Of a DNA stretch of 59,662 bases, positions 50,545 through 59,662 are shown one piece after another. The notes beneath the pieces were generated by a model. It saw only the letters and a list, made by a program, of their open reading frames with translations, was not told the DNA's origin and made no database searches. Made by a program: the position numbers and the translations under genes. This stretch comes from Sulfurovum sp. (GTDB lineage Bacteria > Campylobacterota > Campylobacteria > Campylobacterales > Sulfurovaceae), in the NCBI GenBank assembly GCA_027019175.1, contig JALUXB010000037.1, positions 1 to 59,662 on the forward strand, in the 5' to 3' direction. The first letter of the stretch is position 1. Each line of letters starts with the position of its first letter.

Positions 50545-52821
50545 GTGAAGATTACGATTATTGTTACAGCTATTCTCTTTATTTACGGAGCCTTTTCCAC
50601 CTTCTTCAGAGATACCGCACTGGCCGGTCATATTGGTAAAATGGTAGGCGACATGAATGTCTATCTTTTCGGATATTTTGCCTATGTCAATATATTGCTG
50701 CTTTTTTATCCGCTTTATAAACTTTACACCGATGCGAGGGTACGCCGGAATATAGACTTCTATCTTGGCTGGATACTGCTTTTTATCGGTGCCATTCTGT
50801 TCGAATCACTGGTACTGGATTTGAAAGAGGCCGGTTTTCTGGGACGGCAGGTAGTAGAATTCTTGCAGCCCTATATCGGTCTGGCAGGTTTATGGCTCCT
50901 GTGGCTGATGATTATGGCACTCTCTGCGGTATTCATTGTCGACGATGATTTCGAGTGGCATTCACTGCTTCCCAAACGTAAAGAAAAACATGTACACCGC
51001 AGAACTCCCAAAGAGGGGGTTGGTATTATAGAGAAAATGCTTTCCGGTTTGAAAGCGTTAGGGAAAGTACTGACGACCAACCCATTTGCTTCACCGAAAC
51101 TTGAAGATGAAATGATGCCAAGTCTTGATGAGGTTGAGCCTGAAGTGACAATACCTGAAAAAACACCGAGAAAACCTGTGAAAAAGCATGTTGCAGCCAA
51201 AAAAACAGCAGCAGAGTCTGCACCGGCCCCCTCTGTGCCTATGAAAAAGACAGAAAAAGCGGTTGAGACTATACCACCTTCGGATTTGGATGAAGAAAAG
51301 AAAGCGGTAGAACATTCTCTACCGAGTGTATCGAAGAAAGGGGTAGAGATTGTCAGTGAACTGGAGGAAAATTCAAAGCTGATGGAAGAGCTTGACAAGG
51401 GCAAGGTGGAGAAGCCGAAAAACTTCAAGTTGCCTAAGCTTGATTTTTTGCAAAAAGCACCAAAACAGAAACGTAAGGTCAATGAAGCGGAGATAGACCG
51501 CAAATCAGGAGATCTGCTGGAAAAACTCAAACTCTTCAATATTAACGGGGATGTGGTACGTACCTACACCGGCCCGCTGGTAACGACGTTTGAGTTCAAG
51601 CCTGCCCCCAACGTTAAAGTTTCAAAAATTTTGGGGCTTCAGGATGATCTCGCAATGGCTTTGAGTGCGGAGACCATCCGTATCCAGGCACCTATTCCGG
51701 GGCGTGATGTTGTGGGTATCGAGATCCCCAACGAGCATAAAGATATCATCTACCTGCGTGAGATTCTGGAGAGTGAGCTGTTTCAAAATTCAAAGTCACC
51801 ACTGACTGTAGCATTGGGAAAGGACATCGTTGGAAAGCCTTTCATTACTGACATTAAAAAATTGCCGCATTTGCTTATAGCCGGTACAACAGGTTCCGGT
51901 AAATCGGTGGGGATCAATGCCATGATCCTCTCTTTGCTTTACAAGAACGACCCTGACCATCTCAAACTGATGATGATCGACCCTAAAATGCTGGAGTTTT
52001 CCATCTATGATGACATTCCCCACCTGATCACGCCTGTGATCACTGAGCCCAAGAAGGCTATTGCTGCGTTGGCGAATATGGTAGGGGAGATGGAAAGACG
52101 CTACCGTCTGATGGCAGATAAGCGAACCAAAAATATTGATAATTACAATGAAAAGGTCAAACGTGACGGTTCTGCTGAACCAATGCCGTTTATTGTCGTA
52201 GTGATCGATGAGCTTGCCGACCTGATGATGAATGGGGGTAAAGAAGTTGAAACTTCCATTGCACGTCTGGCACAAAAATCAAGAGCGTGCGGTATTCACC
52301 TGATTGTTGCAACACAGCGGCCGAGTGTCGATGTCGTGACCGGGATCATCAAGGCAAACCTCCCATCACGACTGAGTTACCGGGTAGGGCAGAAGATCGA
52401 CTCTAAAGTGATTTTGGATGCAACCGGTGCGGACAGCCTGCTTGGGCGGGGTGACGGTCTCTTTACACCTCCGGGCACGACCGGATTGGTACGTATCCAT
52501 GCACCATGGGCGACAGAAGAGGAAATTGAGGAGATCGTTGAATATATTAAGGCACAGCGTGTGCCGGAATATGACGAGAGTTATCTTATAGAAGGAGGCG
52601 GTGTTTCCAAAAAAGGTGGTGAAGAGCGTGAAGTGGAACTCGATCCTCTCTATGAAGAGGCTAAAGCCGTAGTGCTTTCAGACAAAAAAACCTCCATCTC
52701 CTATCTGCAGCGCAAACTGCAAATAGGGTATAACCGTTCGGCAAACATTATTGAACAGCTTCAGGCAACCGGTGTGCTCTCTGAACCGAATGCCAAGGGC
52801 AACAGAGAAATATTGATATAA
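50545..52821 (+). CDS. ftsK: DNA translocase FtsK
   Basis: 758 residues from GTG at 50545 (AGGA six bases upstream). N-terminal membrane segment with about four helices (1-130), a Lys/Glu/Pro-rich linker (150-310), then the motor: Walker A LLIAGTTGSGKSVGINAMIL at about 446, VVIDELADLMMNGG, and RPSVDVVTGIIKANLPSRLS. The C-terminal gamma winged helix (about 690-755) has ISYLQRKLQIGYNRSANIIE. Moves chromosome dimers for resolution at division. Confidence 0.96.
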   Translation: MKITIIVTAILFIYGAFSTFFRDTALAGHIGKMVGDMNVYLFGYFAYVNILLLFYPLYKLYTDARVRRNIDFYLGWILLFIGAILFESLVLDLKEAGFLGRQVVEFLQPYIGLAGLWLLWLMIMALSAVFIVDDDFEWHSLLPKRKEKHVHRRTPKEGVGIIEKMLSGLKALGKVLTTNPFASPKLEDEMMPSLDEVEPEVTIPEKTPRKPVKKHVAAKKTAAESAPAPSVPMKKTEKAVETIPPSDLDEEKKAVEHSLPSVSKKGVEIVSELEENSKLMEELDKGKVEKPKNFKLPKLDFLQKAPKQKRKVNEAEIDRKSGDLLEKLKLFNINGDVVRTYTGPLVTTFEFKPAPNVKVSKILGLQDDLAMALSAETIRIQAPIPGRDVVGIEIPNEHKDIIYLREILESELFQNSKSPLTVALGKDIVGKPFITDIKKLPHLLIAGTTGSGKSVGINAMILSLLYKNDPDHLKLMMIDPKMLEFSIYDDIPHLITPVITEPKKAIAALANMVGEMERRYRLMADKRTKNIDNYNEKVKRDGSAEPMPFIVVVIDELADLMMNGGKEVETSIARLAQKSRACGIHLIVATQRPSVDVVTGIIKANLPSRLSYRVGQKIDSKVILDATGADSLLGRGDGLFTPPGTTGLVRIHAPWATEEEIEEIVEYIKAQRVPEYDESYLIEGGGVSKKGGEEREVELDPLYEEAKAVVLSDKKTSISYLQRKLQIGYNRSANIIEQLQATGVLSEPNAKGNREILI

Positions 52822-52847
52822 CCTAATAGAAACAAAGGATTAAATAT

Positions 52848-53477
52848 ATGAGAGATCATAGAAGACTTGTAGATGAACTTTACCTTGGAAATGCGATCCG
52901 TTCACCACAGATAATTGAAGCCTTCCGTAACATCGACAGGGCATATTTTGTACCTGAACCTGTCAAGGATGAAGTCTATAATGATATTCCTCTCCCTATT
53001 GGTGAAGAACAGACCATTTCGCAGCCCTCTACTGTGGCTTTCATGCTTGAACTGCTCGAACCTCAGAGAGGAGATAAAATTCTTGATATCGGCTCAGGTT
53101 CGGGATGGACAACAGCATTGTTATGCGATATTGTCGGTGAAGAAGGAAGTGTATTGGGGTTGGAGCGACTGGAAAGTCTGGCAGCTTTTGGAAAAGCAAA
53201 CCTGGCAAAGATGGGCTTTGGGCCGCAGTGTCGCATTGAAAAAGCGGGCAATGCACTTGGGGTACCCGGTGAGACATTTGACCGGATTCTTGTTTCTGCC
53301 AGCAGTGATATGGTTCCCGAAGAGCTCTTTGAACAACTCAAAACAGACGGAGTCCTTGTTATTCCCATCGGTGAGGTTATCTACCGCTTTCAGAAGCATC
53401 CTGACGGTCAGATCACCCAGGAGGCATATCCGGGATTTCGCTTCGTTCCGCTTATCTATAATGAAAAGCCCGAATAG
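52848..53477 (+). CDS. pcm: Protein-L-isoaspartate O-methyltransferase
   Basis: 209 residues. IDRAYFVPEPVKDEVYNDIP and LPIGEEQTISQPSTVAFMLE form the substrate side; SAM site is ILDIGSGSGWTTALLCDIVG. Repairs isoaspartyl residues in damaged proteins. Starts 26 nt after ftsK and likely co-transcribed. Family PCMT, full length. Confidence 0.93.
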   Translation: MRDHRRLVDELYLGNAIRSPQIIEAFRNIDRAYFVPEPVKDEVYNDIPLPIGEEQTISQPSTVAFMLELLEPQRGDKILDIGSGSGWTTALLCDIVGEEGSVLGLERLESLAAFGKANLAKMGFGPQCRIEKAGNALGVPGETFDRILVSASSDMVPEELFEQLKTDGVLVIPIGEVIYRFQKHPDGQITQEAYPGFRFVPLIYNEKPE

Positions 53478-53656
53478 GCGAGCCTTGAAGGGGCTGCTGT
53501 AGTAAAAAGGTAACATTTAATAGCTCGACAACCTTTTCTTTGTAACCATCCGATACATCCTTTTTATCTCCTTTTTTCAAACTTATGATTCAAATAAGAT
53601 TTAACCCTATTTCGCTACTATTAAGCTACAAATTCATATAGAACAGGAGACCGAAT

Positions 53657-56230
53657 ATGGCCTTAGTAGAAGAGTATAAAGCACACACCGAAGAGCGTGC
53701 GAAGCTGGGAGTACCACCGCTTCCATTGACAGCAGAACAGACCGCAGAACTTGTCGAGCTTCTCAAAGCAGACCCTATCGTTGAAGAAGAGTATCTTCTT
53801 GACCTGCTGAAGAACCACGTTCCTGCGGGTGTTGATGACGCTGCCTATGTCAAAGCAGCATTCCTCAATGCCATTGTGACAGGTGATGCACACTGTAAAG
53901 CACTGACGCCGGTTGATGCCATTAAAATTCTCGGTATGATGCTTGGCGGATTCAATGTCGGTCCGCTTGTGGAAGCACTGAAGTCACCGCATGTTGAAGT
54001 AGCCCAGGCGGCTGCAGACGAGTTGAAGAATACGATTCTTGTGTATGATGCGTTCAATGAAGTCAAAGATCTGATGGATGAAGGCAATATGTTTGCCAAA
54101 GAAGTGATTGAGTCATGGGCAAATGCTGAGTGGTTCACCAACAAGCCGCCTTTGGCTGAAGAGATCACCCTGACAGTGTATAAAGTACCGGGCGAGACCA
54201 ATACAGATGACCTCTCTCCTGCCTCTGAAGCTTTTACCAGAGCCGATATTCCGTTGCATGCACAGTCATTCCTTGTTGCAAGAATGGAAAAACCGCTTGA
54301 GACAATGGAAGAGCTGAGAAAAAAAGGGCATCCTCTCGCTTATGTGGGTGATGTTGTCGGTACCGGTTCATCAAGAAAATCAGGGATCAACTCTGTACAA
54401 TGGCATATGGGTCACGATATTCCGGGTATTCCCAACAAGCGTACAGGCGGTGTGGTCATCGGTTCCATTATCGCACCTATTTTCTTCAATACTGCGGAAG
54501 ATTCAGGGTGTCTGCCAATTCAGGCTCCTGTTGACAACCTTGAAACGGGCGATGTGATTACTGTAAAGCCGTTTGAGGGGGTTATTGAAAAAGACGGTAA
54601 AGTGGTTTCAGAATTCAAGCTCGAGCCAAATACGCTTCCTGACGAAATGAGAGCGGGAGGACGTATCCCACTTATTATCGGAAAAGGACTGACTGCCAAA
54701 GCAAGAGAAGCACTTGGACTTGGTGCATCAGATATCTTTATGAAGCCTGACCAGCCGCAGGATGACGGAAAAGGATATACACTGGCTCAGAAAATGGTCG
54801 GTAAAGCGTGCGGTATGGAGGGTGTCAAACCAGGTACCTACTGTGAGCCGGTCTGTACGACTGTCGGGTCTCAGGATACAACAGGTCCAATGACAAGAGA
54901 TGAGATCAAAGAGCTTGCAGCACTGAGCTTTGGTGCAGACTTTGTACTTCAGTCATTCTGTCACACAGCAGCATATCCGAAGCCTGCGGATATCGAGCTT
55001 CAGCACACACTGCCGAAATTCTGGACAGAGCGTAAAGGGTTCATCCTCAGACCGGGTGACGGTGTTATTCACAGCTGGCTCAACCGTATGTGTCTGCCGG
55101 ATACAGTCGGTACAGGTGGTGACTCCCATACACGTTTCCCAATCGGTATTTCATTCCCGGCAGGTTCGGGGCTGGTAGCGTTTGCAGCGGTTACTGGGAT
55201 GATGCCTCTTACTATGCCTGAGTCGGTACTGGTACGTTTCAAAGGTGAAATACAGCCGGGTATCACACTGCGTGACCTTGTTAATGCCATTCCTTATCAG
55301 GCGATCAAAGAGGGACTTCTGACAGTCGAGAAGAAAGGAAAGAAAAACATCTTTGCCGGTAGAATCCTTGAGATAGAAGGGCTTGAAACACTCAAGTGTG
55401 AGCAGGCATTTGAACTTTCAGATGCTTCTGCTGAGCGTTCAGCAGCAGCGTGTACCGTCAAACTCGACAAAGAACCTATCATTGAATATCTTGAGTCGAA
55501 CATTGTGCTCATTGAAGAGCTGATCGAGAAAGGGTATGAAGACAAAGCAACACTCAAAAGACGTGCAGACAAAATGAGAGAGTGGATCAAAAATCCGGAA
55601 CTGCTCGAGCGTGATGAAGATGCACAGTATGCGGCGGTTATCGAGATCGACCTCAATGAGATCACCGAGCCTATTTTGGCATGTCCAAACGATCCGGATG
55701 ATGTTGCAACACTCTCTGAAATCCTTGCCGATGAGAAGAGACCAAAAAATATTGACGAAGTTTTTGTCGGTTCATGTATGACCAATATCGGTCTTTTCCG
55801 CGCTGTGGGTGAAGTACTGAAGGGTGAAGGTGCCGTGAAGGCGAGAACCTGGATCGCACCGCCAACCAAAATGGATGAGAAAGAGCTGATCGAAGAGGGC
55901 TACTTTGCGATCTTCGGTGCGGCAGGTGCACGAACGGAAATTCCGGGATGTTCACTCTGTATGGGGAACCAGGCACGTGTTGCAGACAATGCGATTGTTT
56001 TCTCTACTTCGACAAGAAACTTTGATAACCGTCTCGGTAAAGGAGCGCAGGTTTATCTCGGTTCTGCAGAAATGGCAGCTGTTGCAGCACTGCTTGGACG
56101 CCTCCCGACTAAAGAGGAATACCTCGAGATCGTCAACAAGAAGATCACGCCTGAAAATAGAGACAGTGTCTATAAATATCTTAACTTCAACAAAGTCTCC
56201 AAAGAGGCGCTTGACGCAATGGTCGGATAA
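53657..56230 (+). CDS. acnB: Bifunctional aconitate hydratase 2 / 2-methylisocitrate dehydratase
   Basis: 857 residues, normal AcnB length. N-terminal HEAT-like domain (1-160), swivel domain (about 165-370, containing [20 protein letters not shown]), then the catalytic domains with [16 protein letters not shown] and [20 protein letters not shown], and the cluster cysteines in GSCMTNIG and [15 protein letters not shown]. Converts citrate to isocitrate in the TCA cycle. Strong ribosome site ACAGGAG. It is under its own promoter in the 179-nt gap, which has no further feature I can support. Confidence 0.97.
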   Translation: MALVEEYKAHTEERAKLGVPPLPLTAEQTAELVELLKADPIVEEEYLLDLLKNHVPAGVDDAAYVKAAFLNAIVTGDAHCKALTPVDAIKILGMMLGGFNVGPLVEALKSPHVEVAQAAADELKNTILVYDAFNEVKDLMDEGNMFAKEVIESWANAEWFTNKPPLAEEITLTVYKVPGETNTDDLSPASEAFTRADIPLHAQSFLVARMEKPLETMEELRKKGHPLAYVGDVVGTGSSRKSGINSVQWHMGHDIPGIPNKRTGGVVIGSIIAPIFFNTAEDSGCLPIQAPVDNLETGDVITVKPFEGVIEKDGKVVSEFKLEPNTLPDEMRAGGRIPLIIGKGLTAKAREALGLGASDIFMKPDQPQDDGKGYTLAQKMVGKACGMEGVKPGTYCEPVCTTVGSQDTTGPMTRDEIKELAALSFGADFVLQSFCHTAAYPKPADIELQHTLPKFWTERKGFILRPGDGVIHSWLNRMCLPDTVGTGGDSHTRFPIGISFPAGSGLVAFAAVTGMMPLTMPESVLVRFKGEIQPGITLRDLVNAIPYQAIKEGLLTVEKKGKKNIFAGRILEIEGLETLKCEQAFELSDASAERSAAACTVKLDKEPIIEYLESNIVLIEELIEKGYEDKATLKRRADKMREWIKNPELLERDEDAQYAAVIEIDLNEITEPILACPNDPDDVATLSEILADEKRPKNIDEVFVGSCMTNIGLFRAVGEVLKGEGAVKARTWIAPPTKMDEKELIEEGYFAIFGAAGARTEIPGCSLCMGNQARVADNAIVFSTSTRNFDNRLGKGAQVYLGSAEMAAVAALLGRLPTKEEYLEIVNKKITPENRDSVYKYLNFNKVSKEALDAMVG

Positions 56231-56248
56231 AACCATTGCGTTGTTACT

Positions 56249-56268
56249 GCACACCTTCCCCGGGGTGC
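56249..56268 (+). terminator. Weak hairpin after acnB
   Basis: GCACACC and GGGGTGC arms (one mismatch), loop TTCCCC, followed by GGTACTCTTTTCTTC. Position right after acnB fits, but stem quality is poor. Confidence 0.4.
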
Positions 56269-56369
56269 GGTACTCTTTTCTTCTCTACTTCCTTTCTTTT
56301 TCCTTTTCAAACTTCGGATTAACAAACTGTGACTATAATATCACTATATTATTTGCATAGGAGAAAAGA

Positions 56370-56891
56370 ATGAGATATATATGGATAAAGACACTTCTGA
56401 CAGGTGTTCTGCTGCTGAGTATTAATGGTTGTGTACAAACAAACGATATTGAAGTAGAAAGTGTCAATAATGCAAAAGTGAACCTGAAAGCCTACAAAAC
56501 CTACCAGTTCCTTGAGGACAGCGGCATTGTTAAAGAGGATAAAAACGGCAAATTGCAACGTTCCAATTCTGAGGTTGCCGCATTGGTGGAAGAGATCATC
56601 AATGAGCAGCTGCAAAAACACGGGAAAAAGCCTACTGCCAATGATCCTGATTTTCTTGTTGCCTATGTTGGCGGCAGCAACAAAGATGCCGTTGTGGCTA
56701 AACTTGATGAAAAGGGCAAACAAATTGTAGAGAAAAAGCCTGCTGCTGCACTGCTGATCATGCTTGTAGATGCAGATACGGGTGAAATTCTGCGTATTGC
56801 TACAGCAGAGGGTGATTTAAAGAATCTGCCTCTTGACAAGAAGCGGGAACGCATTGAATACGCAGTTCAAAAAATGCTCGCAGGTATTTAA
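56370..56891 (+). CDS. DUF4136-like lipoprotein
   Basis: 173 residues. Signal and lipobox LLSINGC (Cys about 21). The mature part follows the DUF4136 pattern: LKAYKTYQFLEDSGIVKED, EVAALVEEIINEQLQKHGKK, NDPDFLVAYVGGSNKDAV, and a DADTGEILRIATAEGDL segment near the end. Such lipoproteins are common in Gram-negative envelopes, with no known function. The gene ends 5 nt before the metallophosphoesterase gene. Confidence 0.8.
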   Translation: MRYIWIKTLLTGVLLLSINGCVQTNDIEVESVNNAKVNLKAYKTYQFLEDSGIVKEDKNGKLQRSNSEVAALVEEIINEQLQKHGKKPTANDPDFLVAYVGGSNKDAVVAKLDEKGKQIVEKKPAAALLIMLVDADTGEILRIATAEGDLKNLPLDKKRERIEYAVQKMLAGI

Positions 56892-56896
56892 TCAGT

Positions 56897-57805
56897 ATGT
56901 CCAAAGCCTCTCTTCGCGTTCTGCACTTCAGTGACATCCATGTGGGTGCACTGGTACGCCATATGCACTGGAAACGCTGGTTCAGCAAACGTGGTATTGG
57001 TGCGATAAATCTGCTGCGCGGCCGTGCAAAGTACTTTGATGAAGTCGAAGAGAAGATAGCTGCGATGGTACGTTTTAAAGAGGCTCAGCAGGTCGACCTG
57101 GTCATCAACACAGGCGACTATACCGCACTGGGATTGGAACATGAGCTGCGGCTTGCACGCGAATTGGTTGATCCCATGATGCATCCGCCACAGCGCTACG
57201 TGACGGTGCCGGGCAATCATGACATTTATGTACATGAGGGTAACAGCCATTATCGCTTTAGTGAACAGTTCTGTTCTGTGCTTCAAAATGATCTTCCCGA
57301 GTACTGTGCCGGAGGACAATATCCCTTGGTGCGGATTGTGGGCGATGATGTTGCCGTCATTGCACTCAACAGTGCCAAACCAAACCCATGGCCATGGCGG
57401 TCAGATGGGCATATTCCAAACTGTCAGCTTGCCTCTTTTGAAAAACTGCTTGAAGACGAACGCATCAAGGGACGCTTTCTTTTTGTTATAACCCACTATG
57501 CCCCACGCCTTGCCAATGGAAAACCGGATAAAAAACTGCATGGTCTGCATAATGCAGACGACTTTCTCAGGGCATGCAGACCCATTAAAAACGGTGCCAT
57601 CCTCTTTGGCCATATCCACCGTACCTACCGCGTCGATGTACCCGAAACAACCATTCCCCTCTACTGTGCGGGCAGCGCAACGATGGAGGGGTTTGAAGGT
57701 GCGTGGGTCTATGAACTGCATGATGGAGAGCTTGCAGCGAAACGCGTATACTGGAACGGTGAGGAGTACAGCTTCGAGCCGCTTTGTATTGTTAAGAACG
57801 ACTGA
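56897..57805 (+). CDS. Metallophosphoesterase
   Basis: 302 residues. All five calcineurin-type motifs are present in order: FSDIHVG, NTGDYTA, VPGNHDIYV, VITHYAPR and LFGHIHRTY. These bind two metals and hydrolyse phosphate mono- or diesters. The substrate is unknown; CpdA- and UDP-diacylglucosamine-type enzymes share this core. Leader is only five bases after the preceding stop, so the two genes are one transcript. Confidence 0.9.
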   Translation: MSKASLRVLHFSDIHVGALVRHMHWKRWFSKRGIGAINLLRGRAKYFDEVEEKIAAMVRFKEAQQVDLVINTGDYTALGLEHELRLARELVDPMMHPPQRYVTVPGNHDIYVHEGNSHYRFSEQFCSVLQNDLPEYCAGGQYPLVRIVGDDVAVIALNSAKPNPWPWRSDGHIPNCQLASFEKLLEDERIKGRFLFVITHYAPRLANGKPDKKLHGLHNADDFLRACRPIKNGAILFGHIHRTYRVDVPETTIPLYCAGSATMEGFEGAWVYELHDGELAAKRVYWNGEEYSFEPLCIVKND

Positions 57806-57840
57806 GGTATACTGATATATCCAAACCTGAAAGGAAGAAA

Positions 57841-58065
57841 ATGAAGAAGATAATATTGACAGCACTGATTGGTACCGGATTGCTGGCAATAAATGGCTGT
57901 GAAAAGAAGAGCGCCGAAGAGAAAGCGAAAGCTTCCATTGAACAGGCTACCAAAGATACAGCTGCAGCGGTGAAAGATGGCGCAAAAAAAGCAGAAGATG
58001 CTGCCAAAAAGGCAATGAAGTGCCAGGCCGGAAAATGCGGCCAGGGCAAGTGTGGCGGAAAATAG
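57841..58065 (+). CDS. Small lipoprotein with Cys/Gly/Lys tail (HvfA-like C-terminus)
   Basis: 74 residues. Lipobox LLAINGC (Cys 20). Residues 25-55 form an Ala/Lys/Glu amphipathic helix (KASIEQATKDTAAAVKDGAK). The end is CQAGKCGQGKCGGK. Two GKCG units in tandem match the core of HvfA-type RiPP precursors, in which multinuclear iron oxidases modify Cys in GKCG repeats to copper-binding groups. No such enzyme (DUF692) or partner (DUF2063) gene is visible in the window. A copper-type ATPase follows at 58215. Ribosome site AAAGGAAG. Metal binding by the tail is inference. Confidence 0.7.
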   Translation: MKKIILTALIGTGLLAINGCEKKSAEEKAKASIEQATKDTAAAVKDGAKKAEDAAKKAMKCQAGKCGQGKCGGK

Positions 58066-58214
58066 CGATCTCTTTTTGAATCTTTCGTAAACCCGGGACG
58101 GCGCACTGCCGCCCCGAAGCCTCTCCTTAAACTCCCCTCTTTTTGTAAATTTGTCTTTATACACACTCTCTGCACATAATCCTATTAGAATGAAAAAAAG
58201 CGAAAGGATTCACA

Positions 58215-59662
58215 ATGGATGCAACACATACAATGCACAGCAAAGAGGAGTCGCATCACCATAAGGAAGAGGGCGATCATGCGGCAATGGGGCATATGCA
58301 CCATATGGAAGAGATGAAACAGCGTTTTATTGTTTCAACGATACTGAGCATACCAGTGCTTCTCTTCTCTCCGACGATCCAGCAATGGTTCGGTTTCGCT
58401 ATAGACTTTCCCTATCGTGAATTTGTGGTTTTTCTTTTTGCCACAATCATCTATCTCTATGGCGGAAAACCGTTTCTTGTCATGACCGTCAGTGAGATAC
58501 GATCGAAAAAACCGGGGATGATGACACTGATTTCCATGGCAATCAGTGTTGCCTATTTCTACTCTGTTATGACCCTGTTAATGCCGGGTGGCAAAGCGTT
58601 CTTCTGGGAGCTTGCGACACTGATAGATATTATGCTGATCGGCCATTACATTGAAGCCAAAAGTGTTCTTGGCGCTGCGGATGCTCTGGAAGACCTTGTC
58701 AAGATGATACCCAAAAAAGCGATGCGAATCAAAAGTGACGGTACCCTTGAAGCCGTTGATGTGCCGCAACTGCGTACCGATGATATCATTCTTGTACGCC
58801 CCGGAGAGAGTATACCTGCCGATGGTGTAGTGGAAGAGGGGGAGAGCATGGTGGATGAGGCGCTGCTGACCGGTGAATCGAAACCGGTCTATAAAGCACC
58901 CGGCAGCGAAGTATTTATGGGAAGTATCAATCTTGACGGTGCACTGCGCATACATATTACAAAGGAAGGAAGCGACAGCTACCTTTCCCAGGTGATCGCT
59001 TTGGTGAAAGAGGCACAACAGAGTCGCTCCAGGACACAGGATCTGGCCAATCGTGCGGCAGGATGGCTCTTTTATGCCGCTGTTGCCACGGGGGCGGTTA
59101 CCTTTGCAGTCTGGGCCGCCATCGCCTCACCGATGGATGCTGTTCTGCGTGCCGTTACGGTGCTGATCATCGCCTGTCCGCATGCCCTGGGGCTTGCAGT
59201 ACCGCTGGTTGTCGCCATTTCCACTTCTCTTGGAGCCAAAAAAGGGATACTGATCCGAAAACGTCAGGCGTTCGAAACCCTCAGAGAGATCGATGCGATC
59301 TGTTTTGACAAAACCGGTACCATCACAGAGGGGCACCTTGCTGTCAGCAAGTCGGTGGCGCTGACAGATGAAAAAGAGATGCTTTCACTTGCCCGTTCCA
59401 TTGAAGAGAATTCCGAACATATCATTGCGCAGGCTATCGTTGAGTATGCAAAAGAGAAGGGAGCGACGGTGTATGACGCCGAATCGTTTACGTCGTTCCC
59501 TGGTATCGGTGCGGAAGCGATCATTGGCGGACGACCGGTCATGGTCGGCGGACCACAGCTGCTGCGTAAAGAGGCACTGCAGATACCTTCTGAAATGAAA
59601 GCCTATGAGAAGAGCAGCGCTACAAAGGTATGGGTGGTTGTTGACCACAGGATTGTCGGGCT
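58215..59662 (+). CDS. P1B-type heavy-metal ATPase, CopB-like (partial, 3' end outside window)
   Basis: The gene starts at the ATG at 58215 ([20 protein letters not shown]) and is open at the right edge, with 482 residues visible. The N-terminus is His/Met-rich ([14 protein letters not shown]). Membrane helices follow, then the actuator motif with [12 protein letters not shown], the CPH motif ([18 protein letters not shown]) and the phosphorylation site [14 protein letters not shown] rather than CPC is the mark of the P1B-3 subgroup (CopB, Cu/Ag export). It faces the small Cys-tailed lipoprotein 149 nt upstream; the two may form a copper-handling unit. Confidence 0.9.
   Translation, partial: MDATHTMHSKEESHHHKEEGDHAAMGHMHHMEEMKQRFIVSTILSIPVLLFSPTIQQWFGFAIDFPYREFVVFLFATIIYLYGGKPFLVMTVSEIRSKKPGMMTLISMAISVAYFYSVMTLLMPGGKAFFWELATLIDIMLIGHYIEAKSVLGAADALEDLVKMIPKKAMRIKSDGTLEAVDVPQLRTDDIILVRPGESIPADGVVEEGESMVDEALLTGESKPVYKAPGSEVFMGSINLDGALRIHITKEGSDSYLSQVIALVKEAQQSRSRTQDLANRAAGWLFYAAVATGAVTFAVWAAIASPMDAVLRAVTVLIIACPHALGLAVPLVVAISTSLGAKKGILIRKRQAFETLREIDAICFDKTGTITEGHLAVSKSVALTDEKEMLSLARSIEENSEHIIAQAIVEYAKEKGATVYDAESFTSFPGIGAEAIIGGRPVMVGGPQLLRKEALQIPSEMKAYEKSSATKVWVVVDHRIVG

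Noticed and set aside
58095-58115. GC-rich hairpin after the Cys-tailed lipoprotein gene
   Set aside because: Stem has a mismatch and no T-run; could be weak attenuation before the ATPase, but not supportable.

Overview
The window looks like a chromosomal segment of a free-living Campylobacterota member, most like the Sulfurovum/Sulfurimonas group. That is inference from gene content and style: arginine decarboxylase plus a carboxy(nor)spermidine dehydrogenase for polyamines, a STAS-MlaE fusion, AcnB, stop/start-coupled operons, and TATAAT -10 boxes mostly without a good -35. Most genes are core. The accessory or unexplained parts are the left 10 kb, a lone RelA/SpoT-domain protein, and several short repeat families.

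Layout. 1-9838 (-): a six-gene operon of secreted proteins, running from a 2057-residue tandem VWA protein to a truncated SH3-like protein at the left edge; none has a known function. 10048-15833 (+): an unknown gene, a membrane-anchored FMN glutamate-synthase-like protein, and a Pqi lipid-transport system whose PqiA is split in two. 15870-19144 (-): ackA-pta. 19243-21369 (+): RelA/SpoT-domain protein. 21391-25405 (-): proton antiporter, then a tripartite efflux set (TolC-type lipoprotein, HlyD, DUF3302). 25545-27334 (+): DUF2092 protein and an Arg/Pro/His-rich protein. 27425-28650 (-): rodA with a tRNA-Met starting directly after its stop codon. 28713-33890: pgeF, DUF2461, ElyC-like, carboxyspermidine dehydrogenase, AEC permease, DedA. 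33998-37863 (-): aminotransferase, cysE, speA. 37940-41323 (+): Mla-type ABC lipid transporter with an outer-membrane lipoprotein and no MlaC. 41402-49949: hisS, a peptidoglycan-binding-like protein, tmk, coaD, ubiX, sufT, sufE, sufD, sufC, sufB. 50055-50372 (-): tRNA-Gly and tRNA-Leu. 50545-57805 (+): ftsK, pcm, acnB, a DUF4136-like lipoprotein and a metallophosphoesterase. 57841-59662 (+): a small Cys-tailed lipoprotein and a truncated copper-type P1B ATPase.

Two lipid-trafficking systems (Pqi and Mla-like) and envelope genes (RodA, ElyC-like, DedA, efflux) make this an envelope-rich segment. ackA-pta, AcnB, SUF and polyamine genes supply central metabolism and cofactors.

Repeats: a REPIN-like pair of GTAG-headed hairpins follows pgeF, with a third copy after dedA. 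The coaD-ubiX-sufT-sufE-sufD intergenic gaps hold heptad arrays, a composite inverted hairpin element and a 60-70 bp direct repeat on each side of sufE, although the sufBCD genes themselves overlap. The best candidates for something undescribed are the giant-VWA operon, the RelA/SpoT-domain protein, and the Cys-tailed lipoprotein beside the copper-type ATPase.
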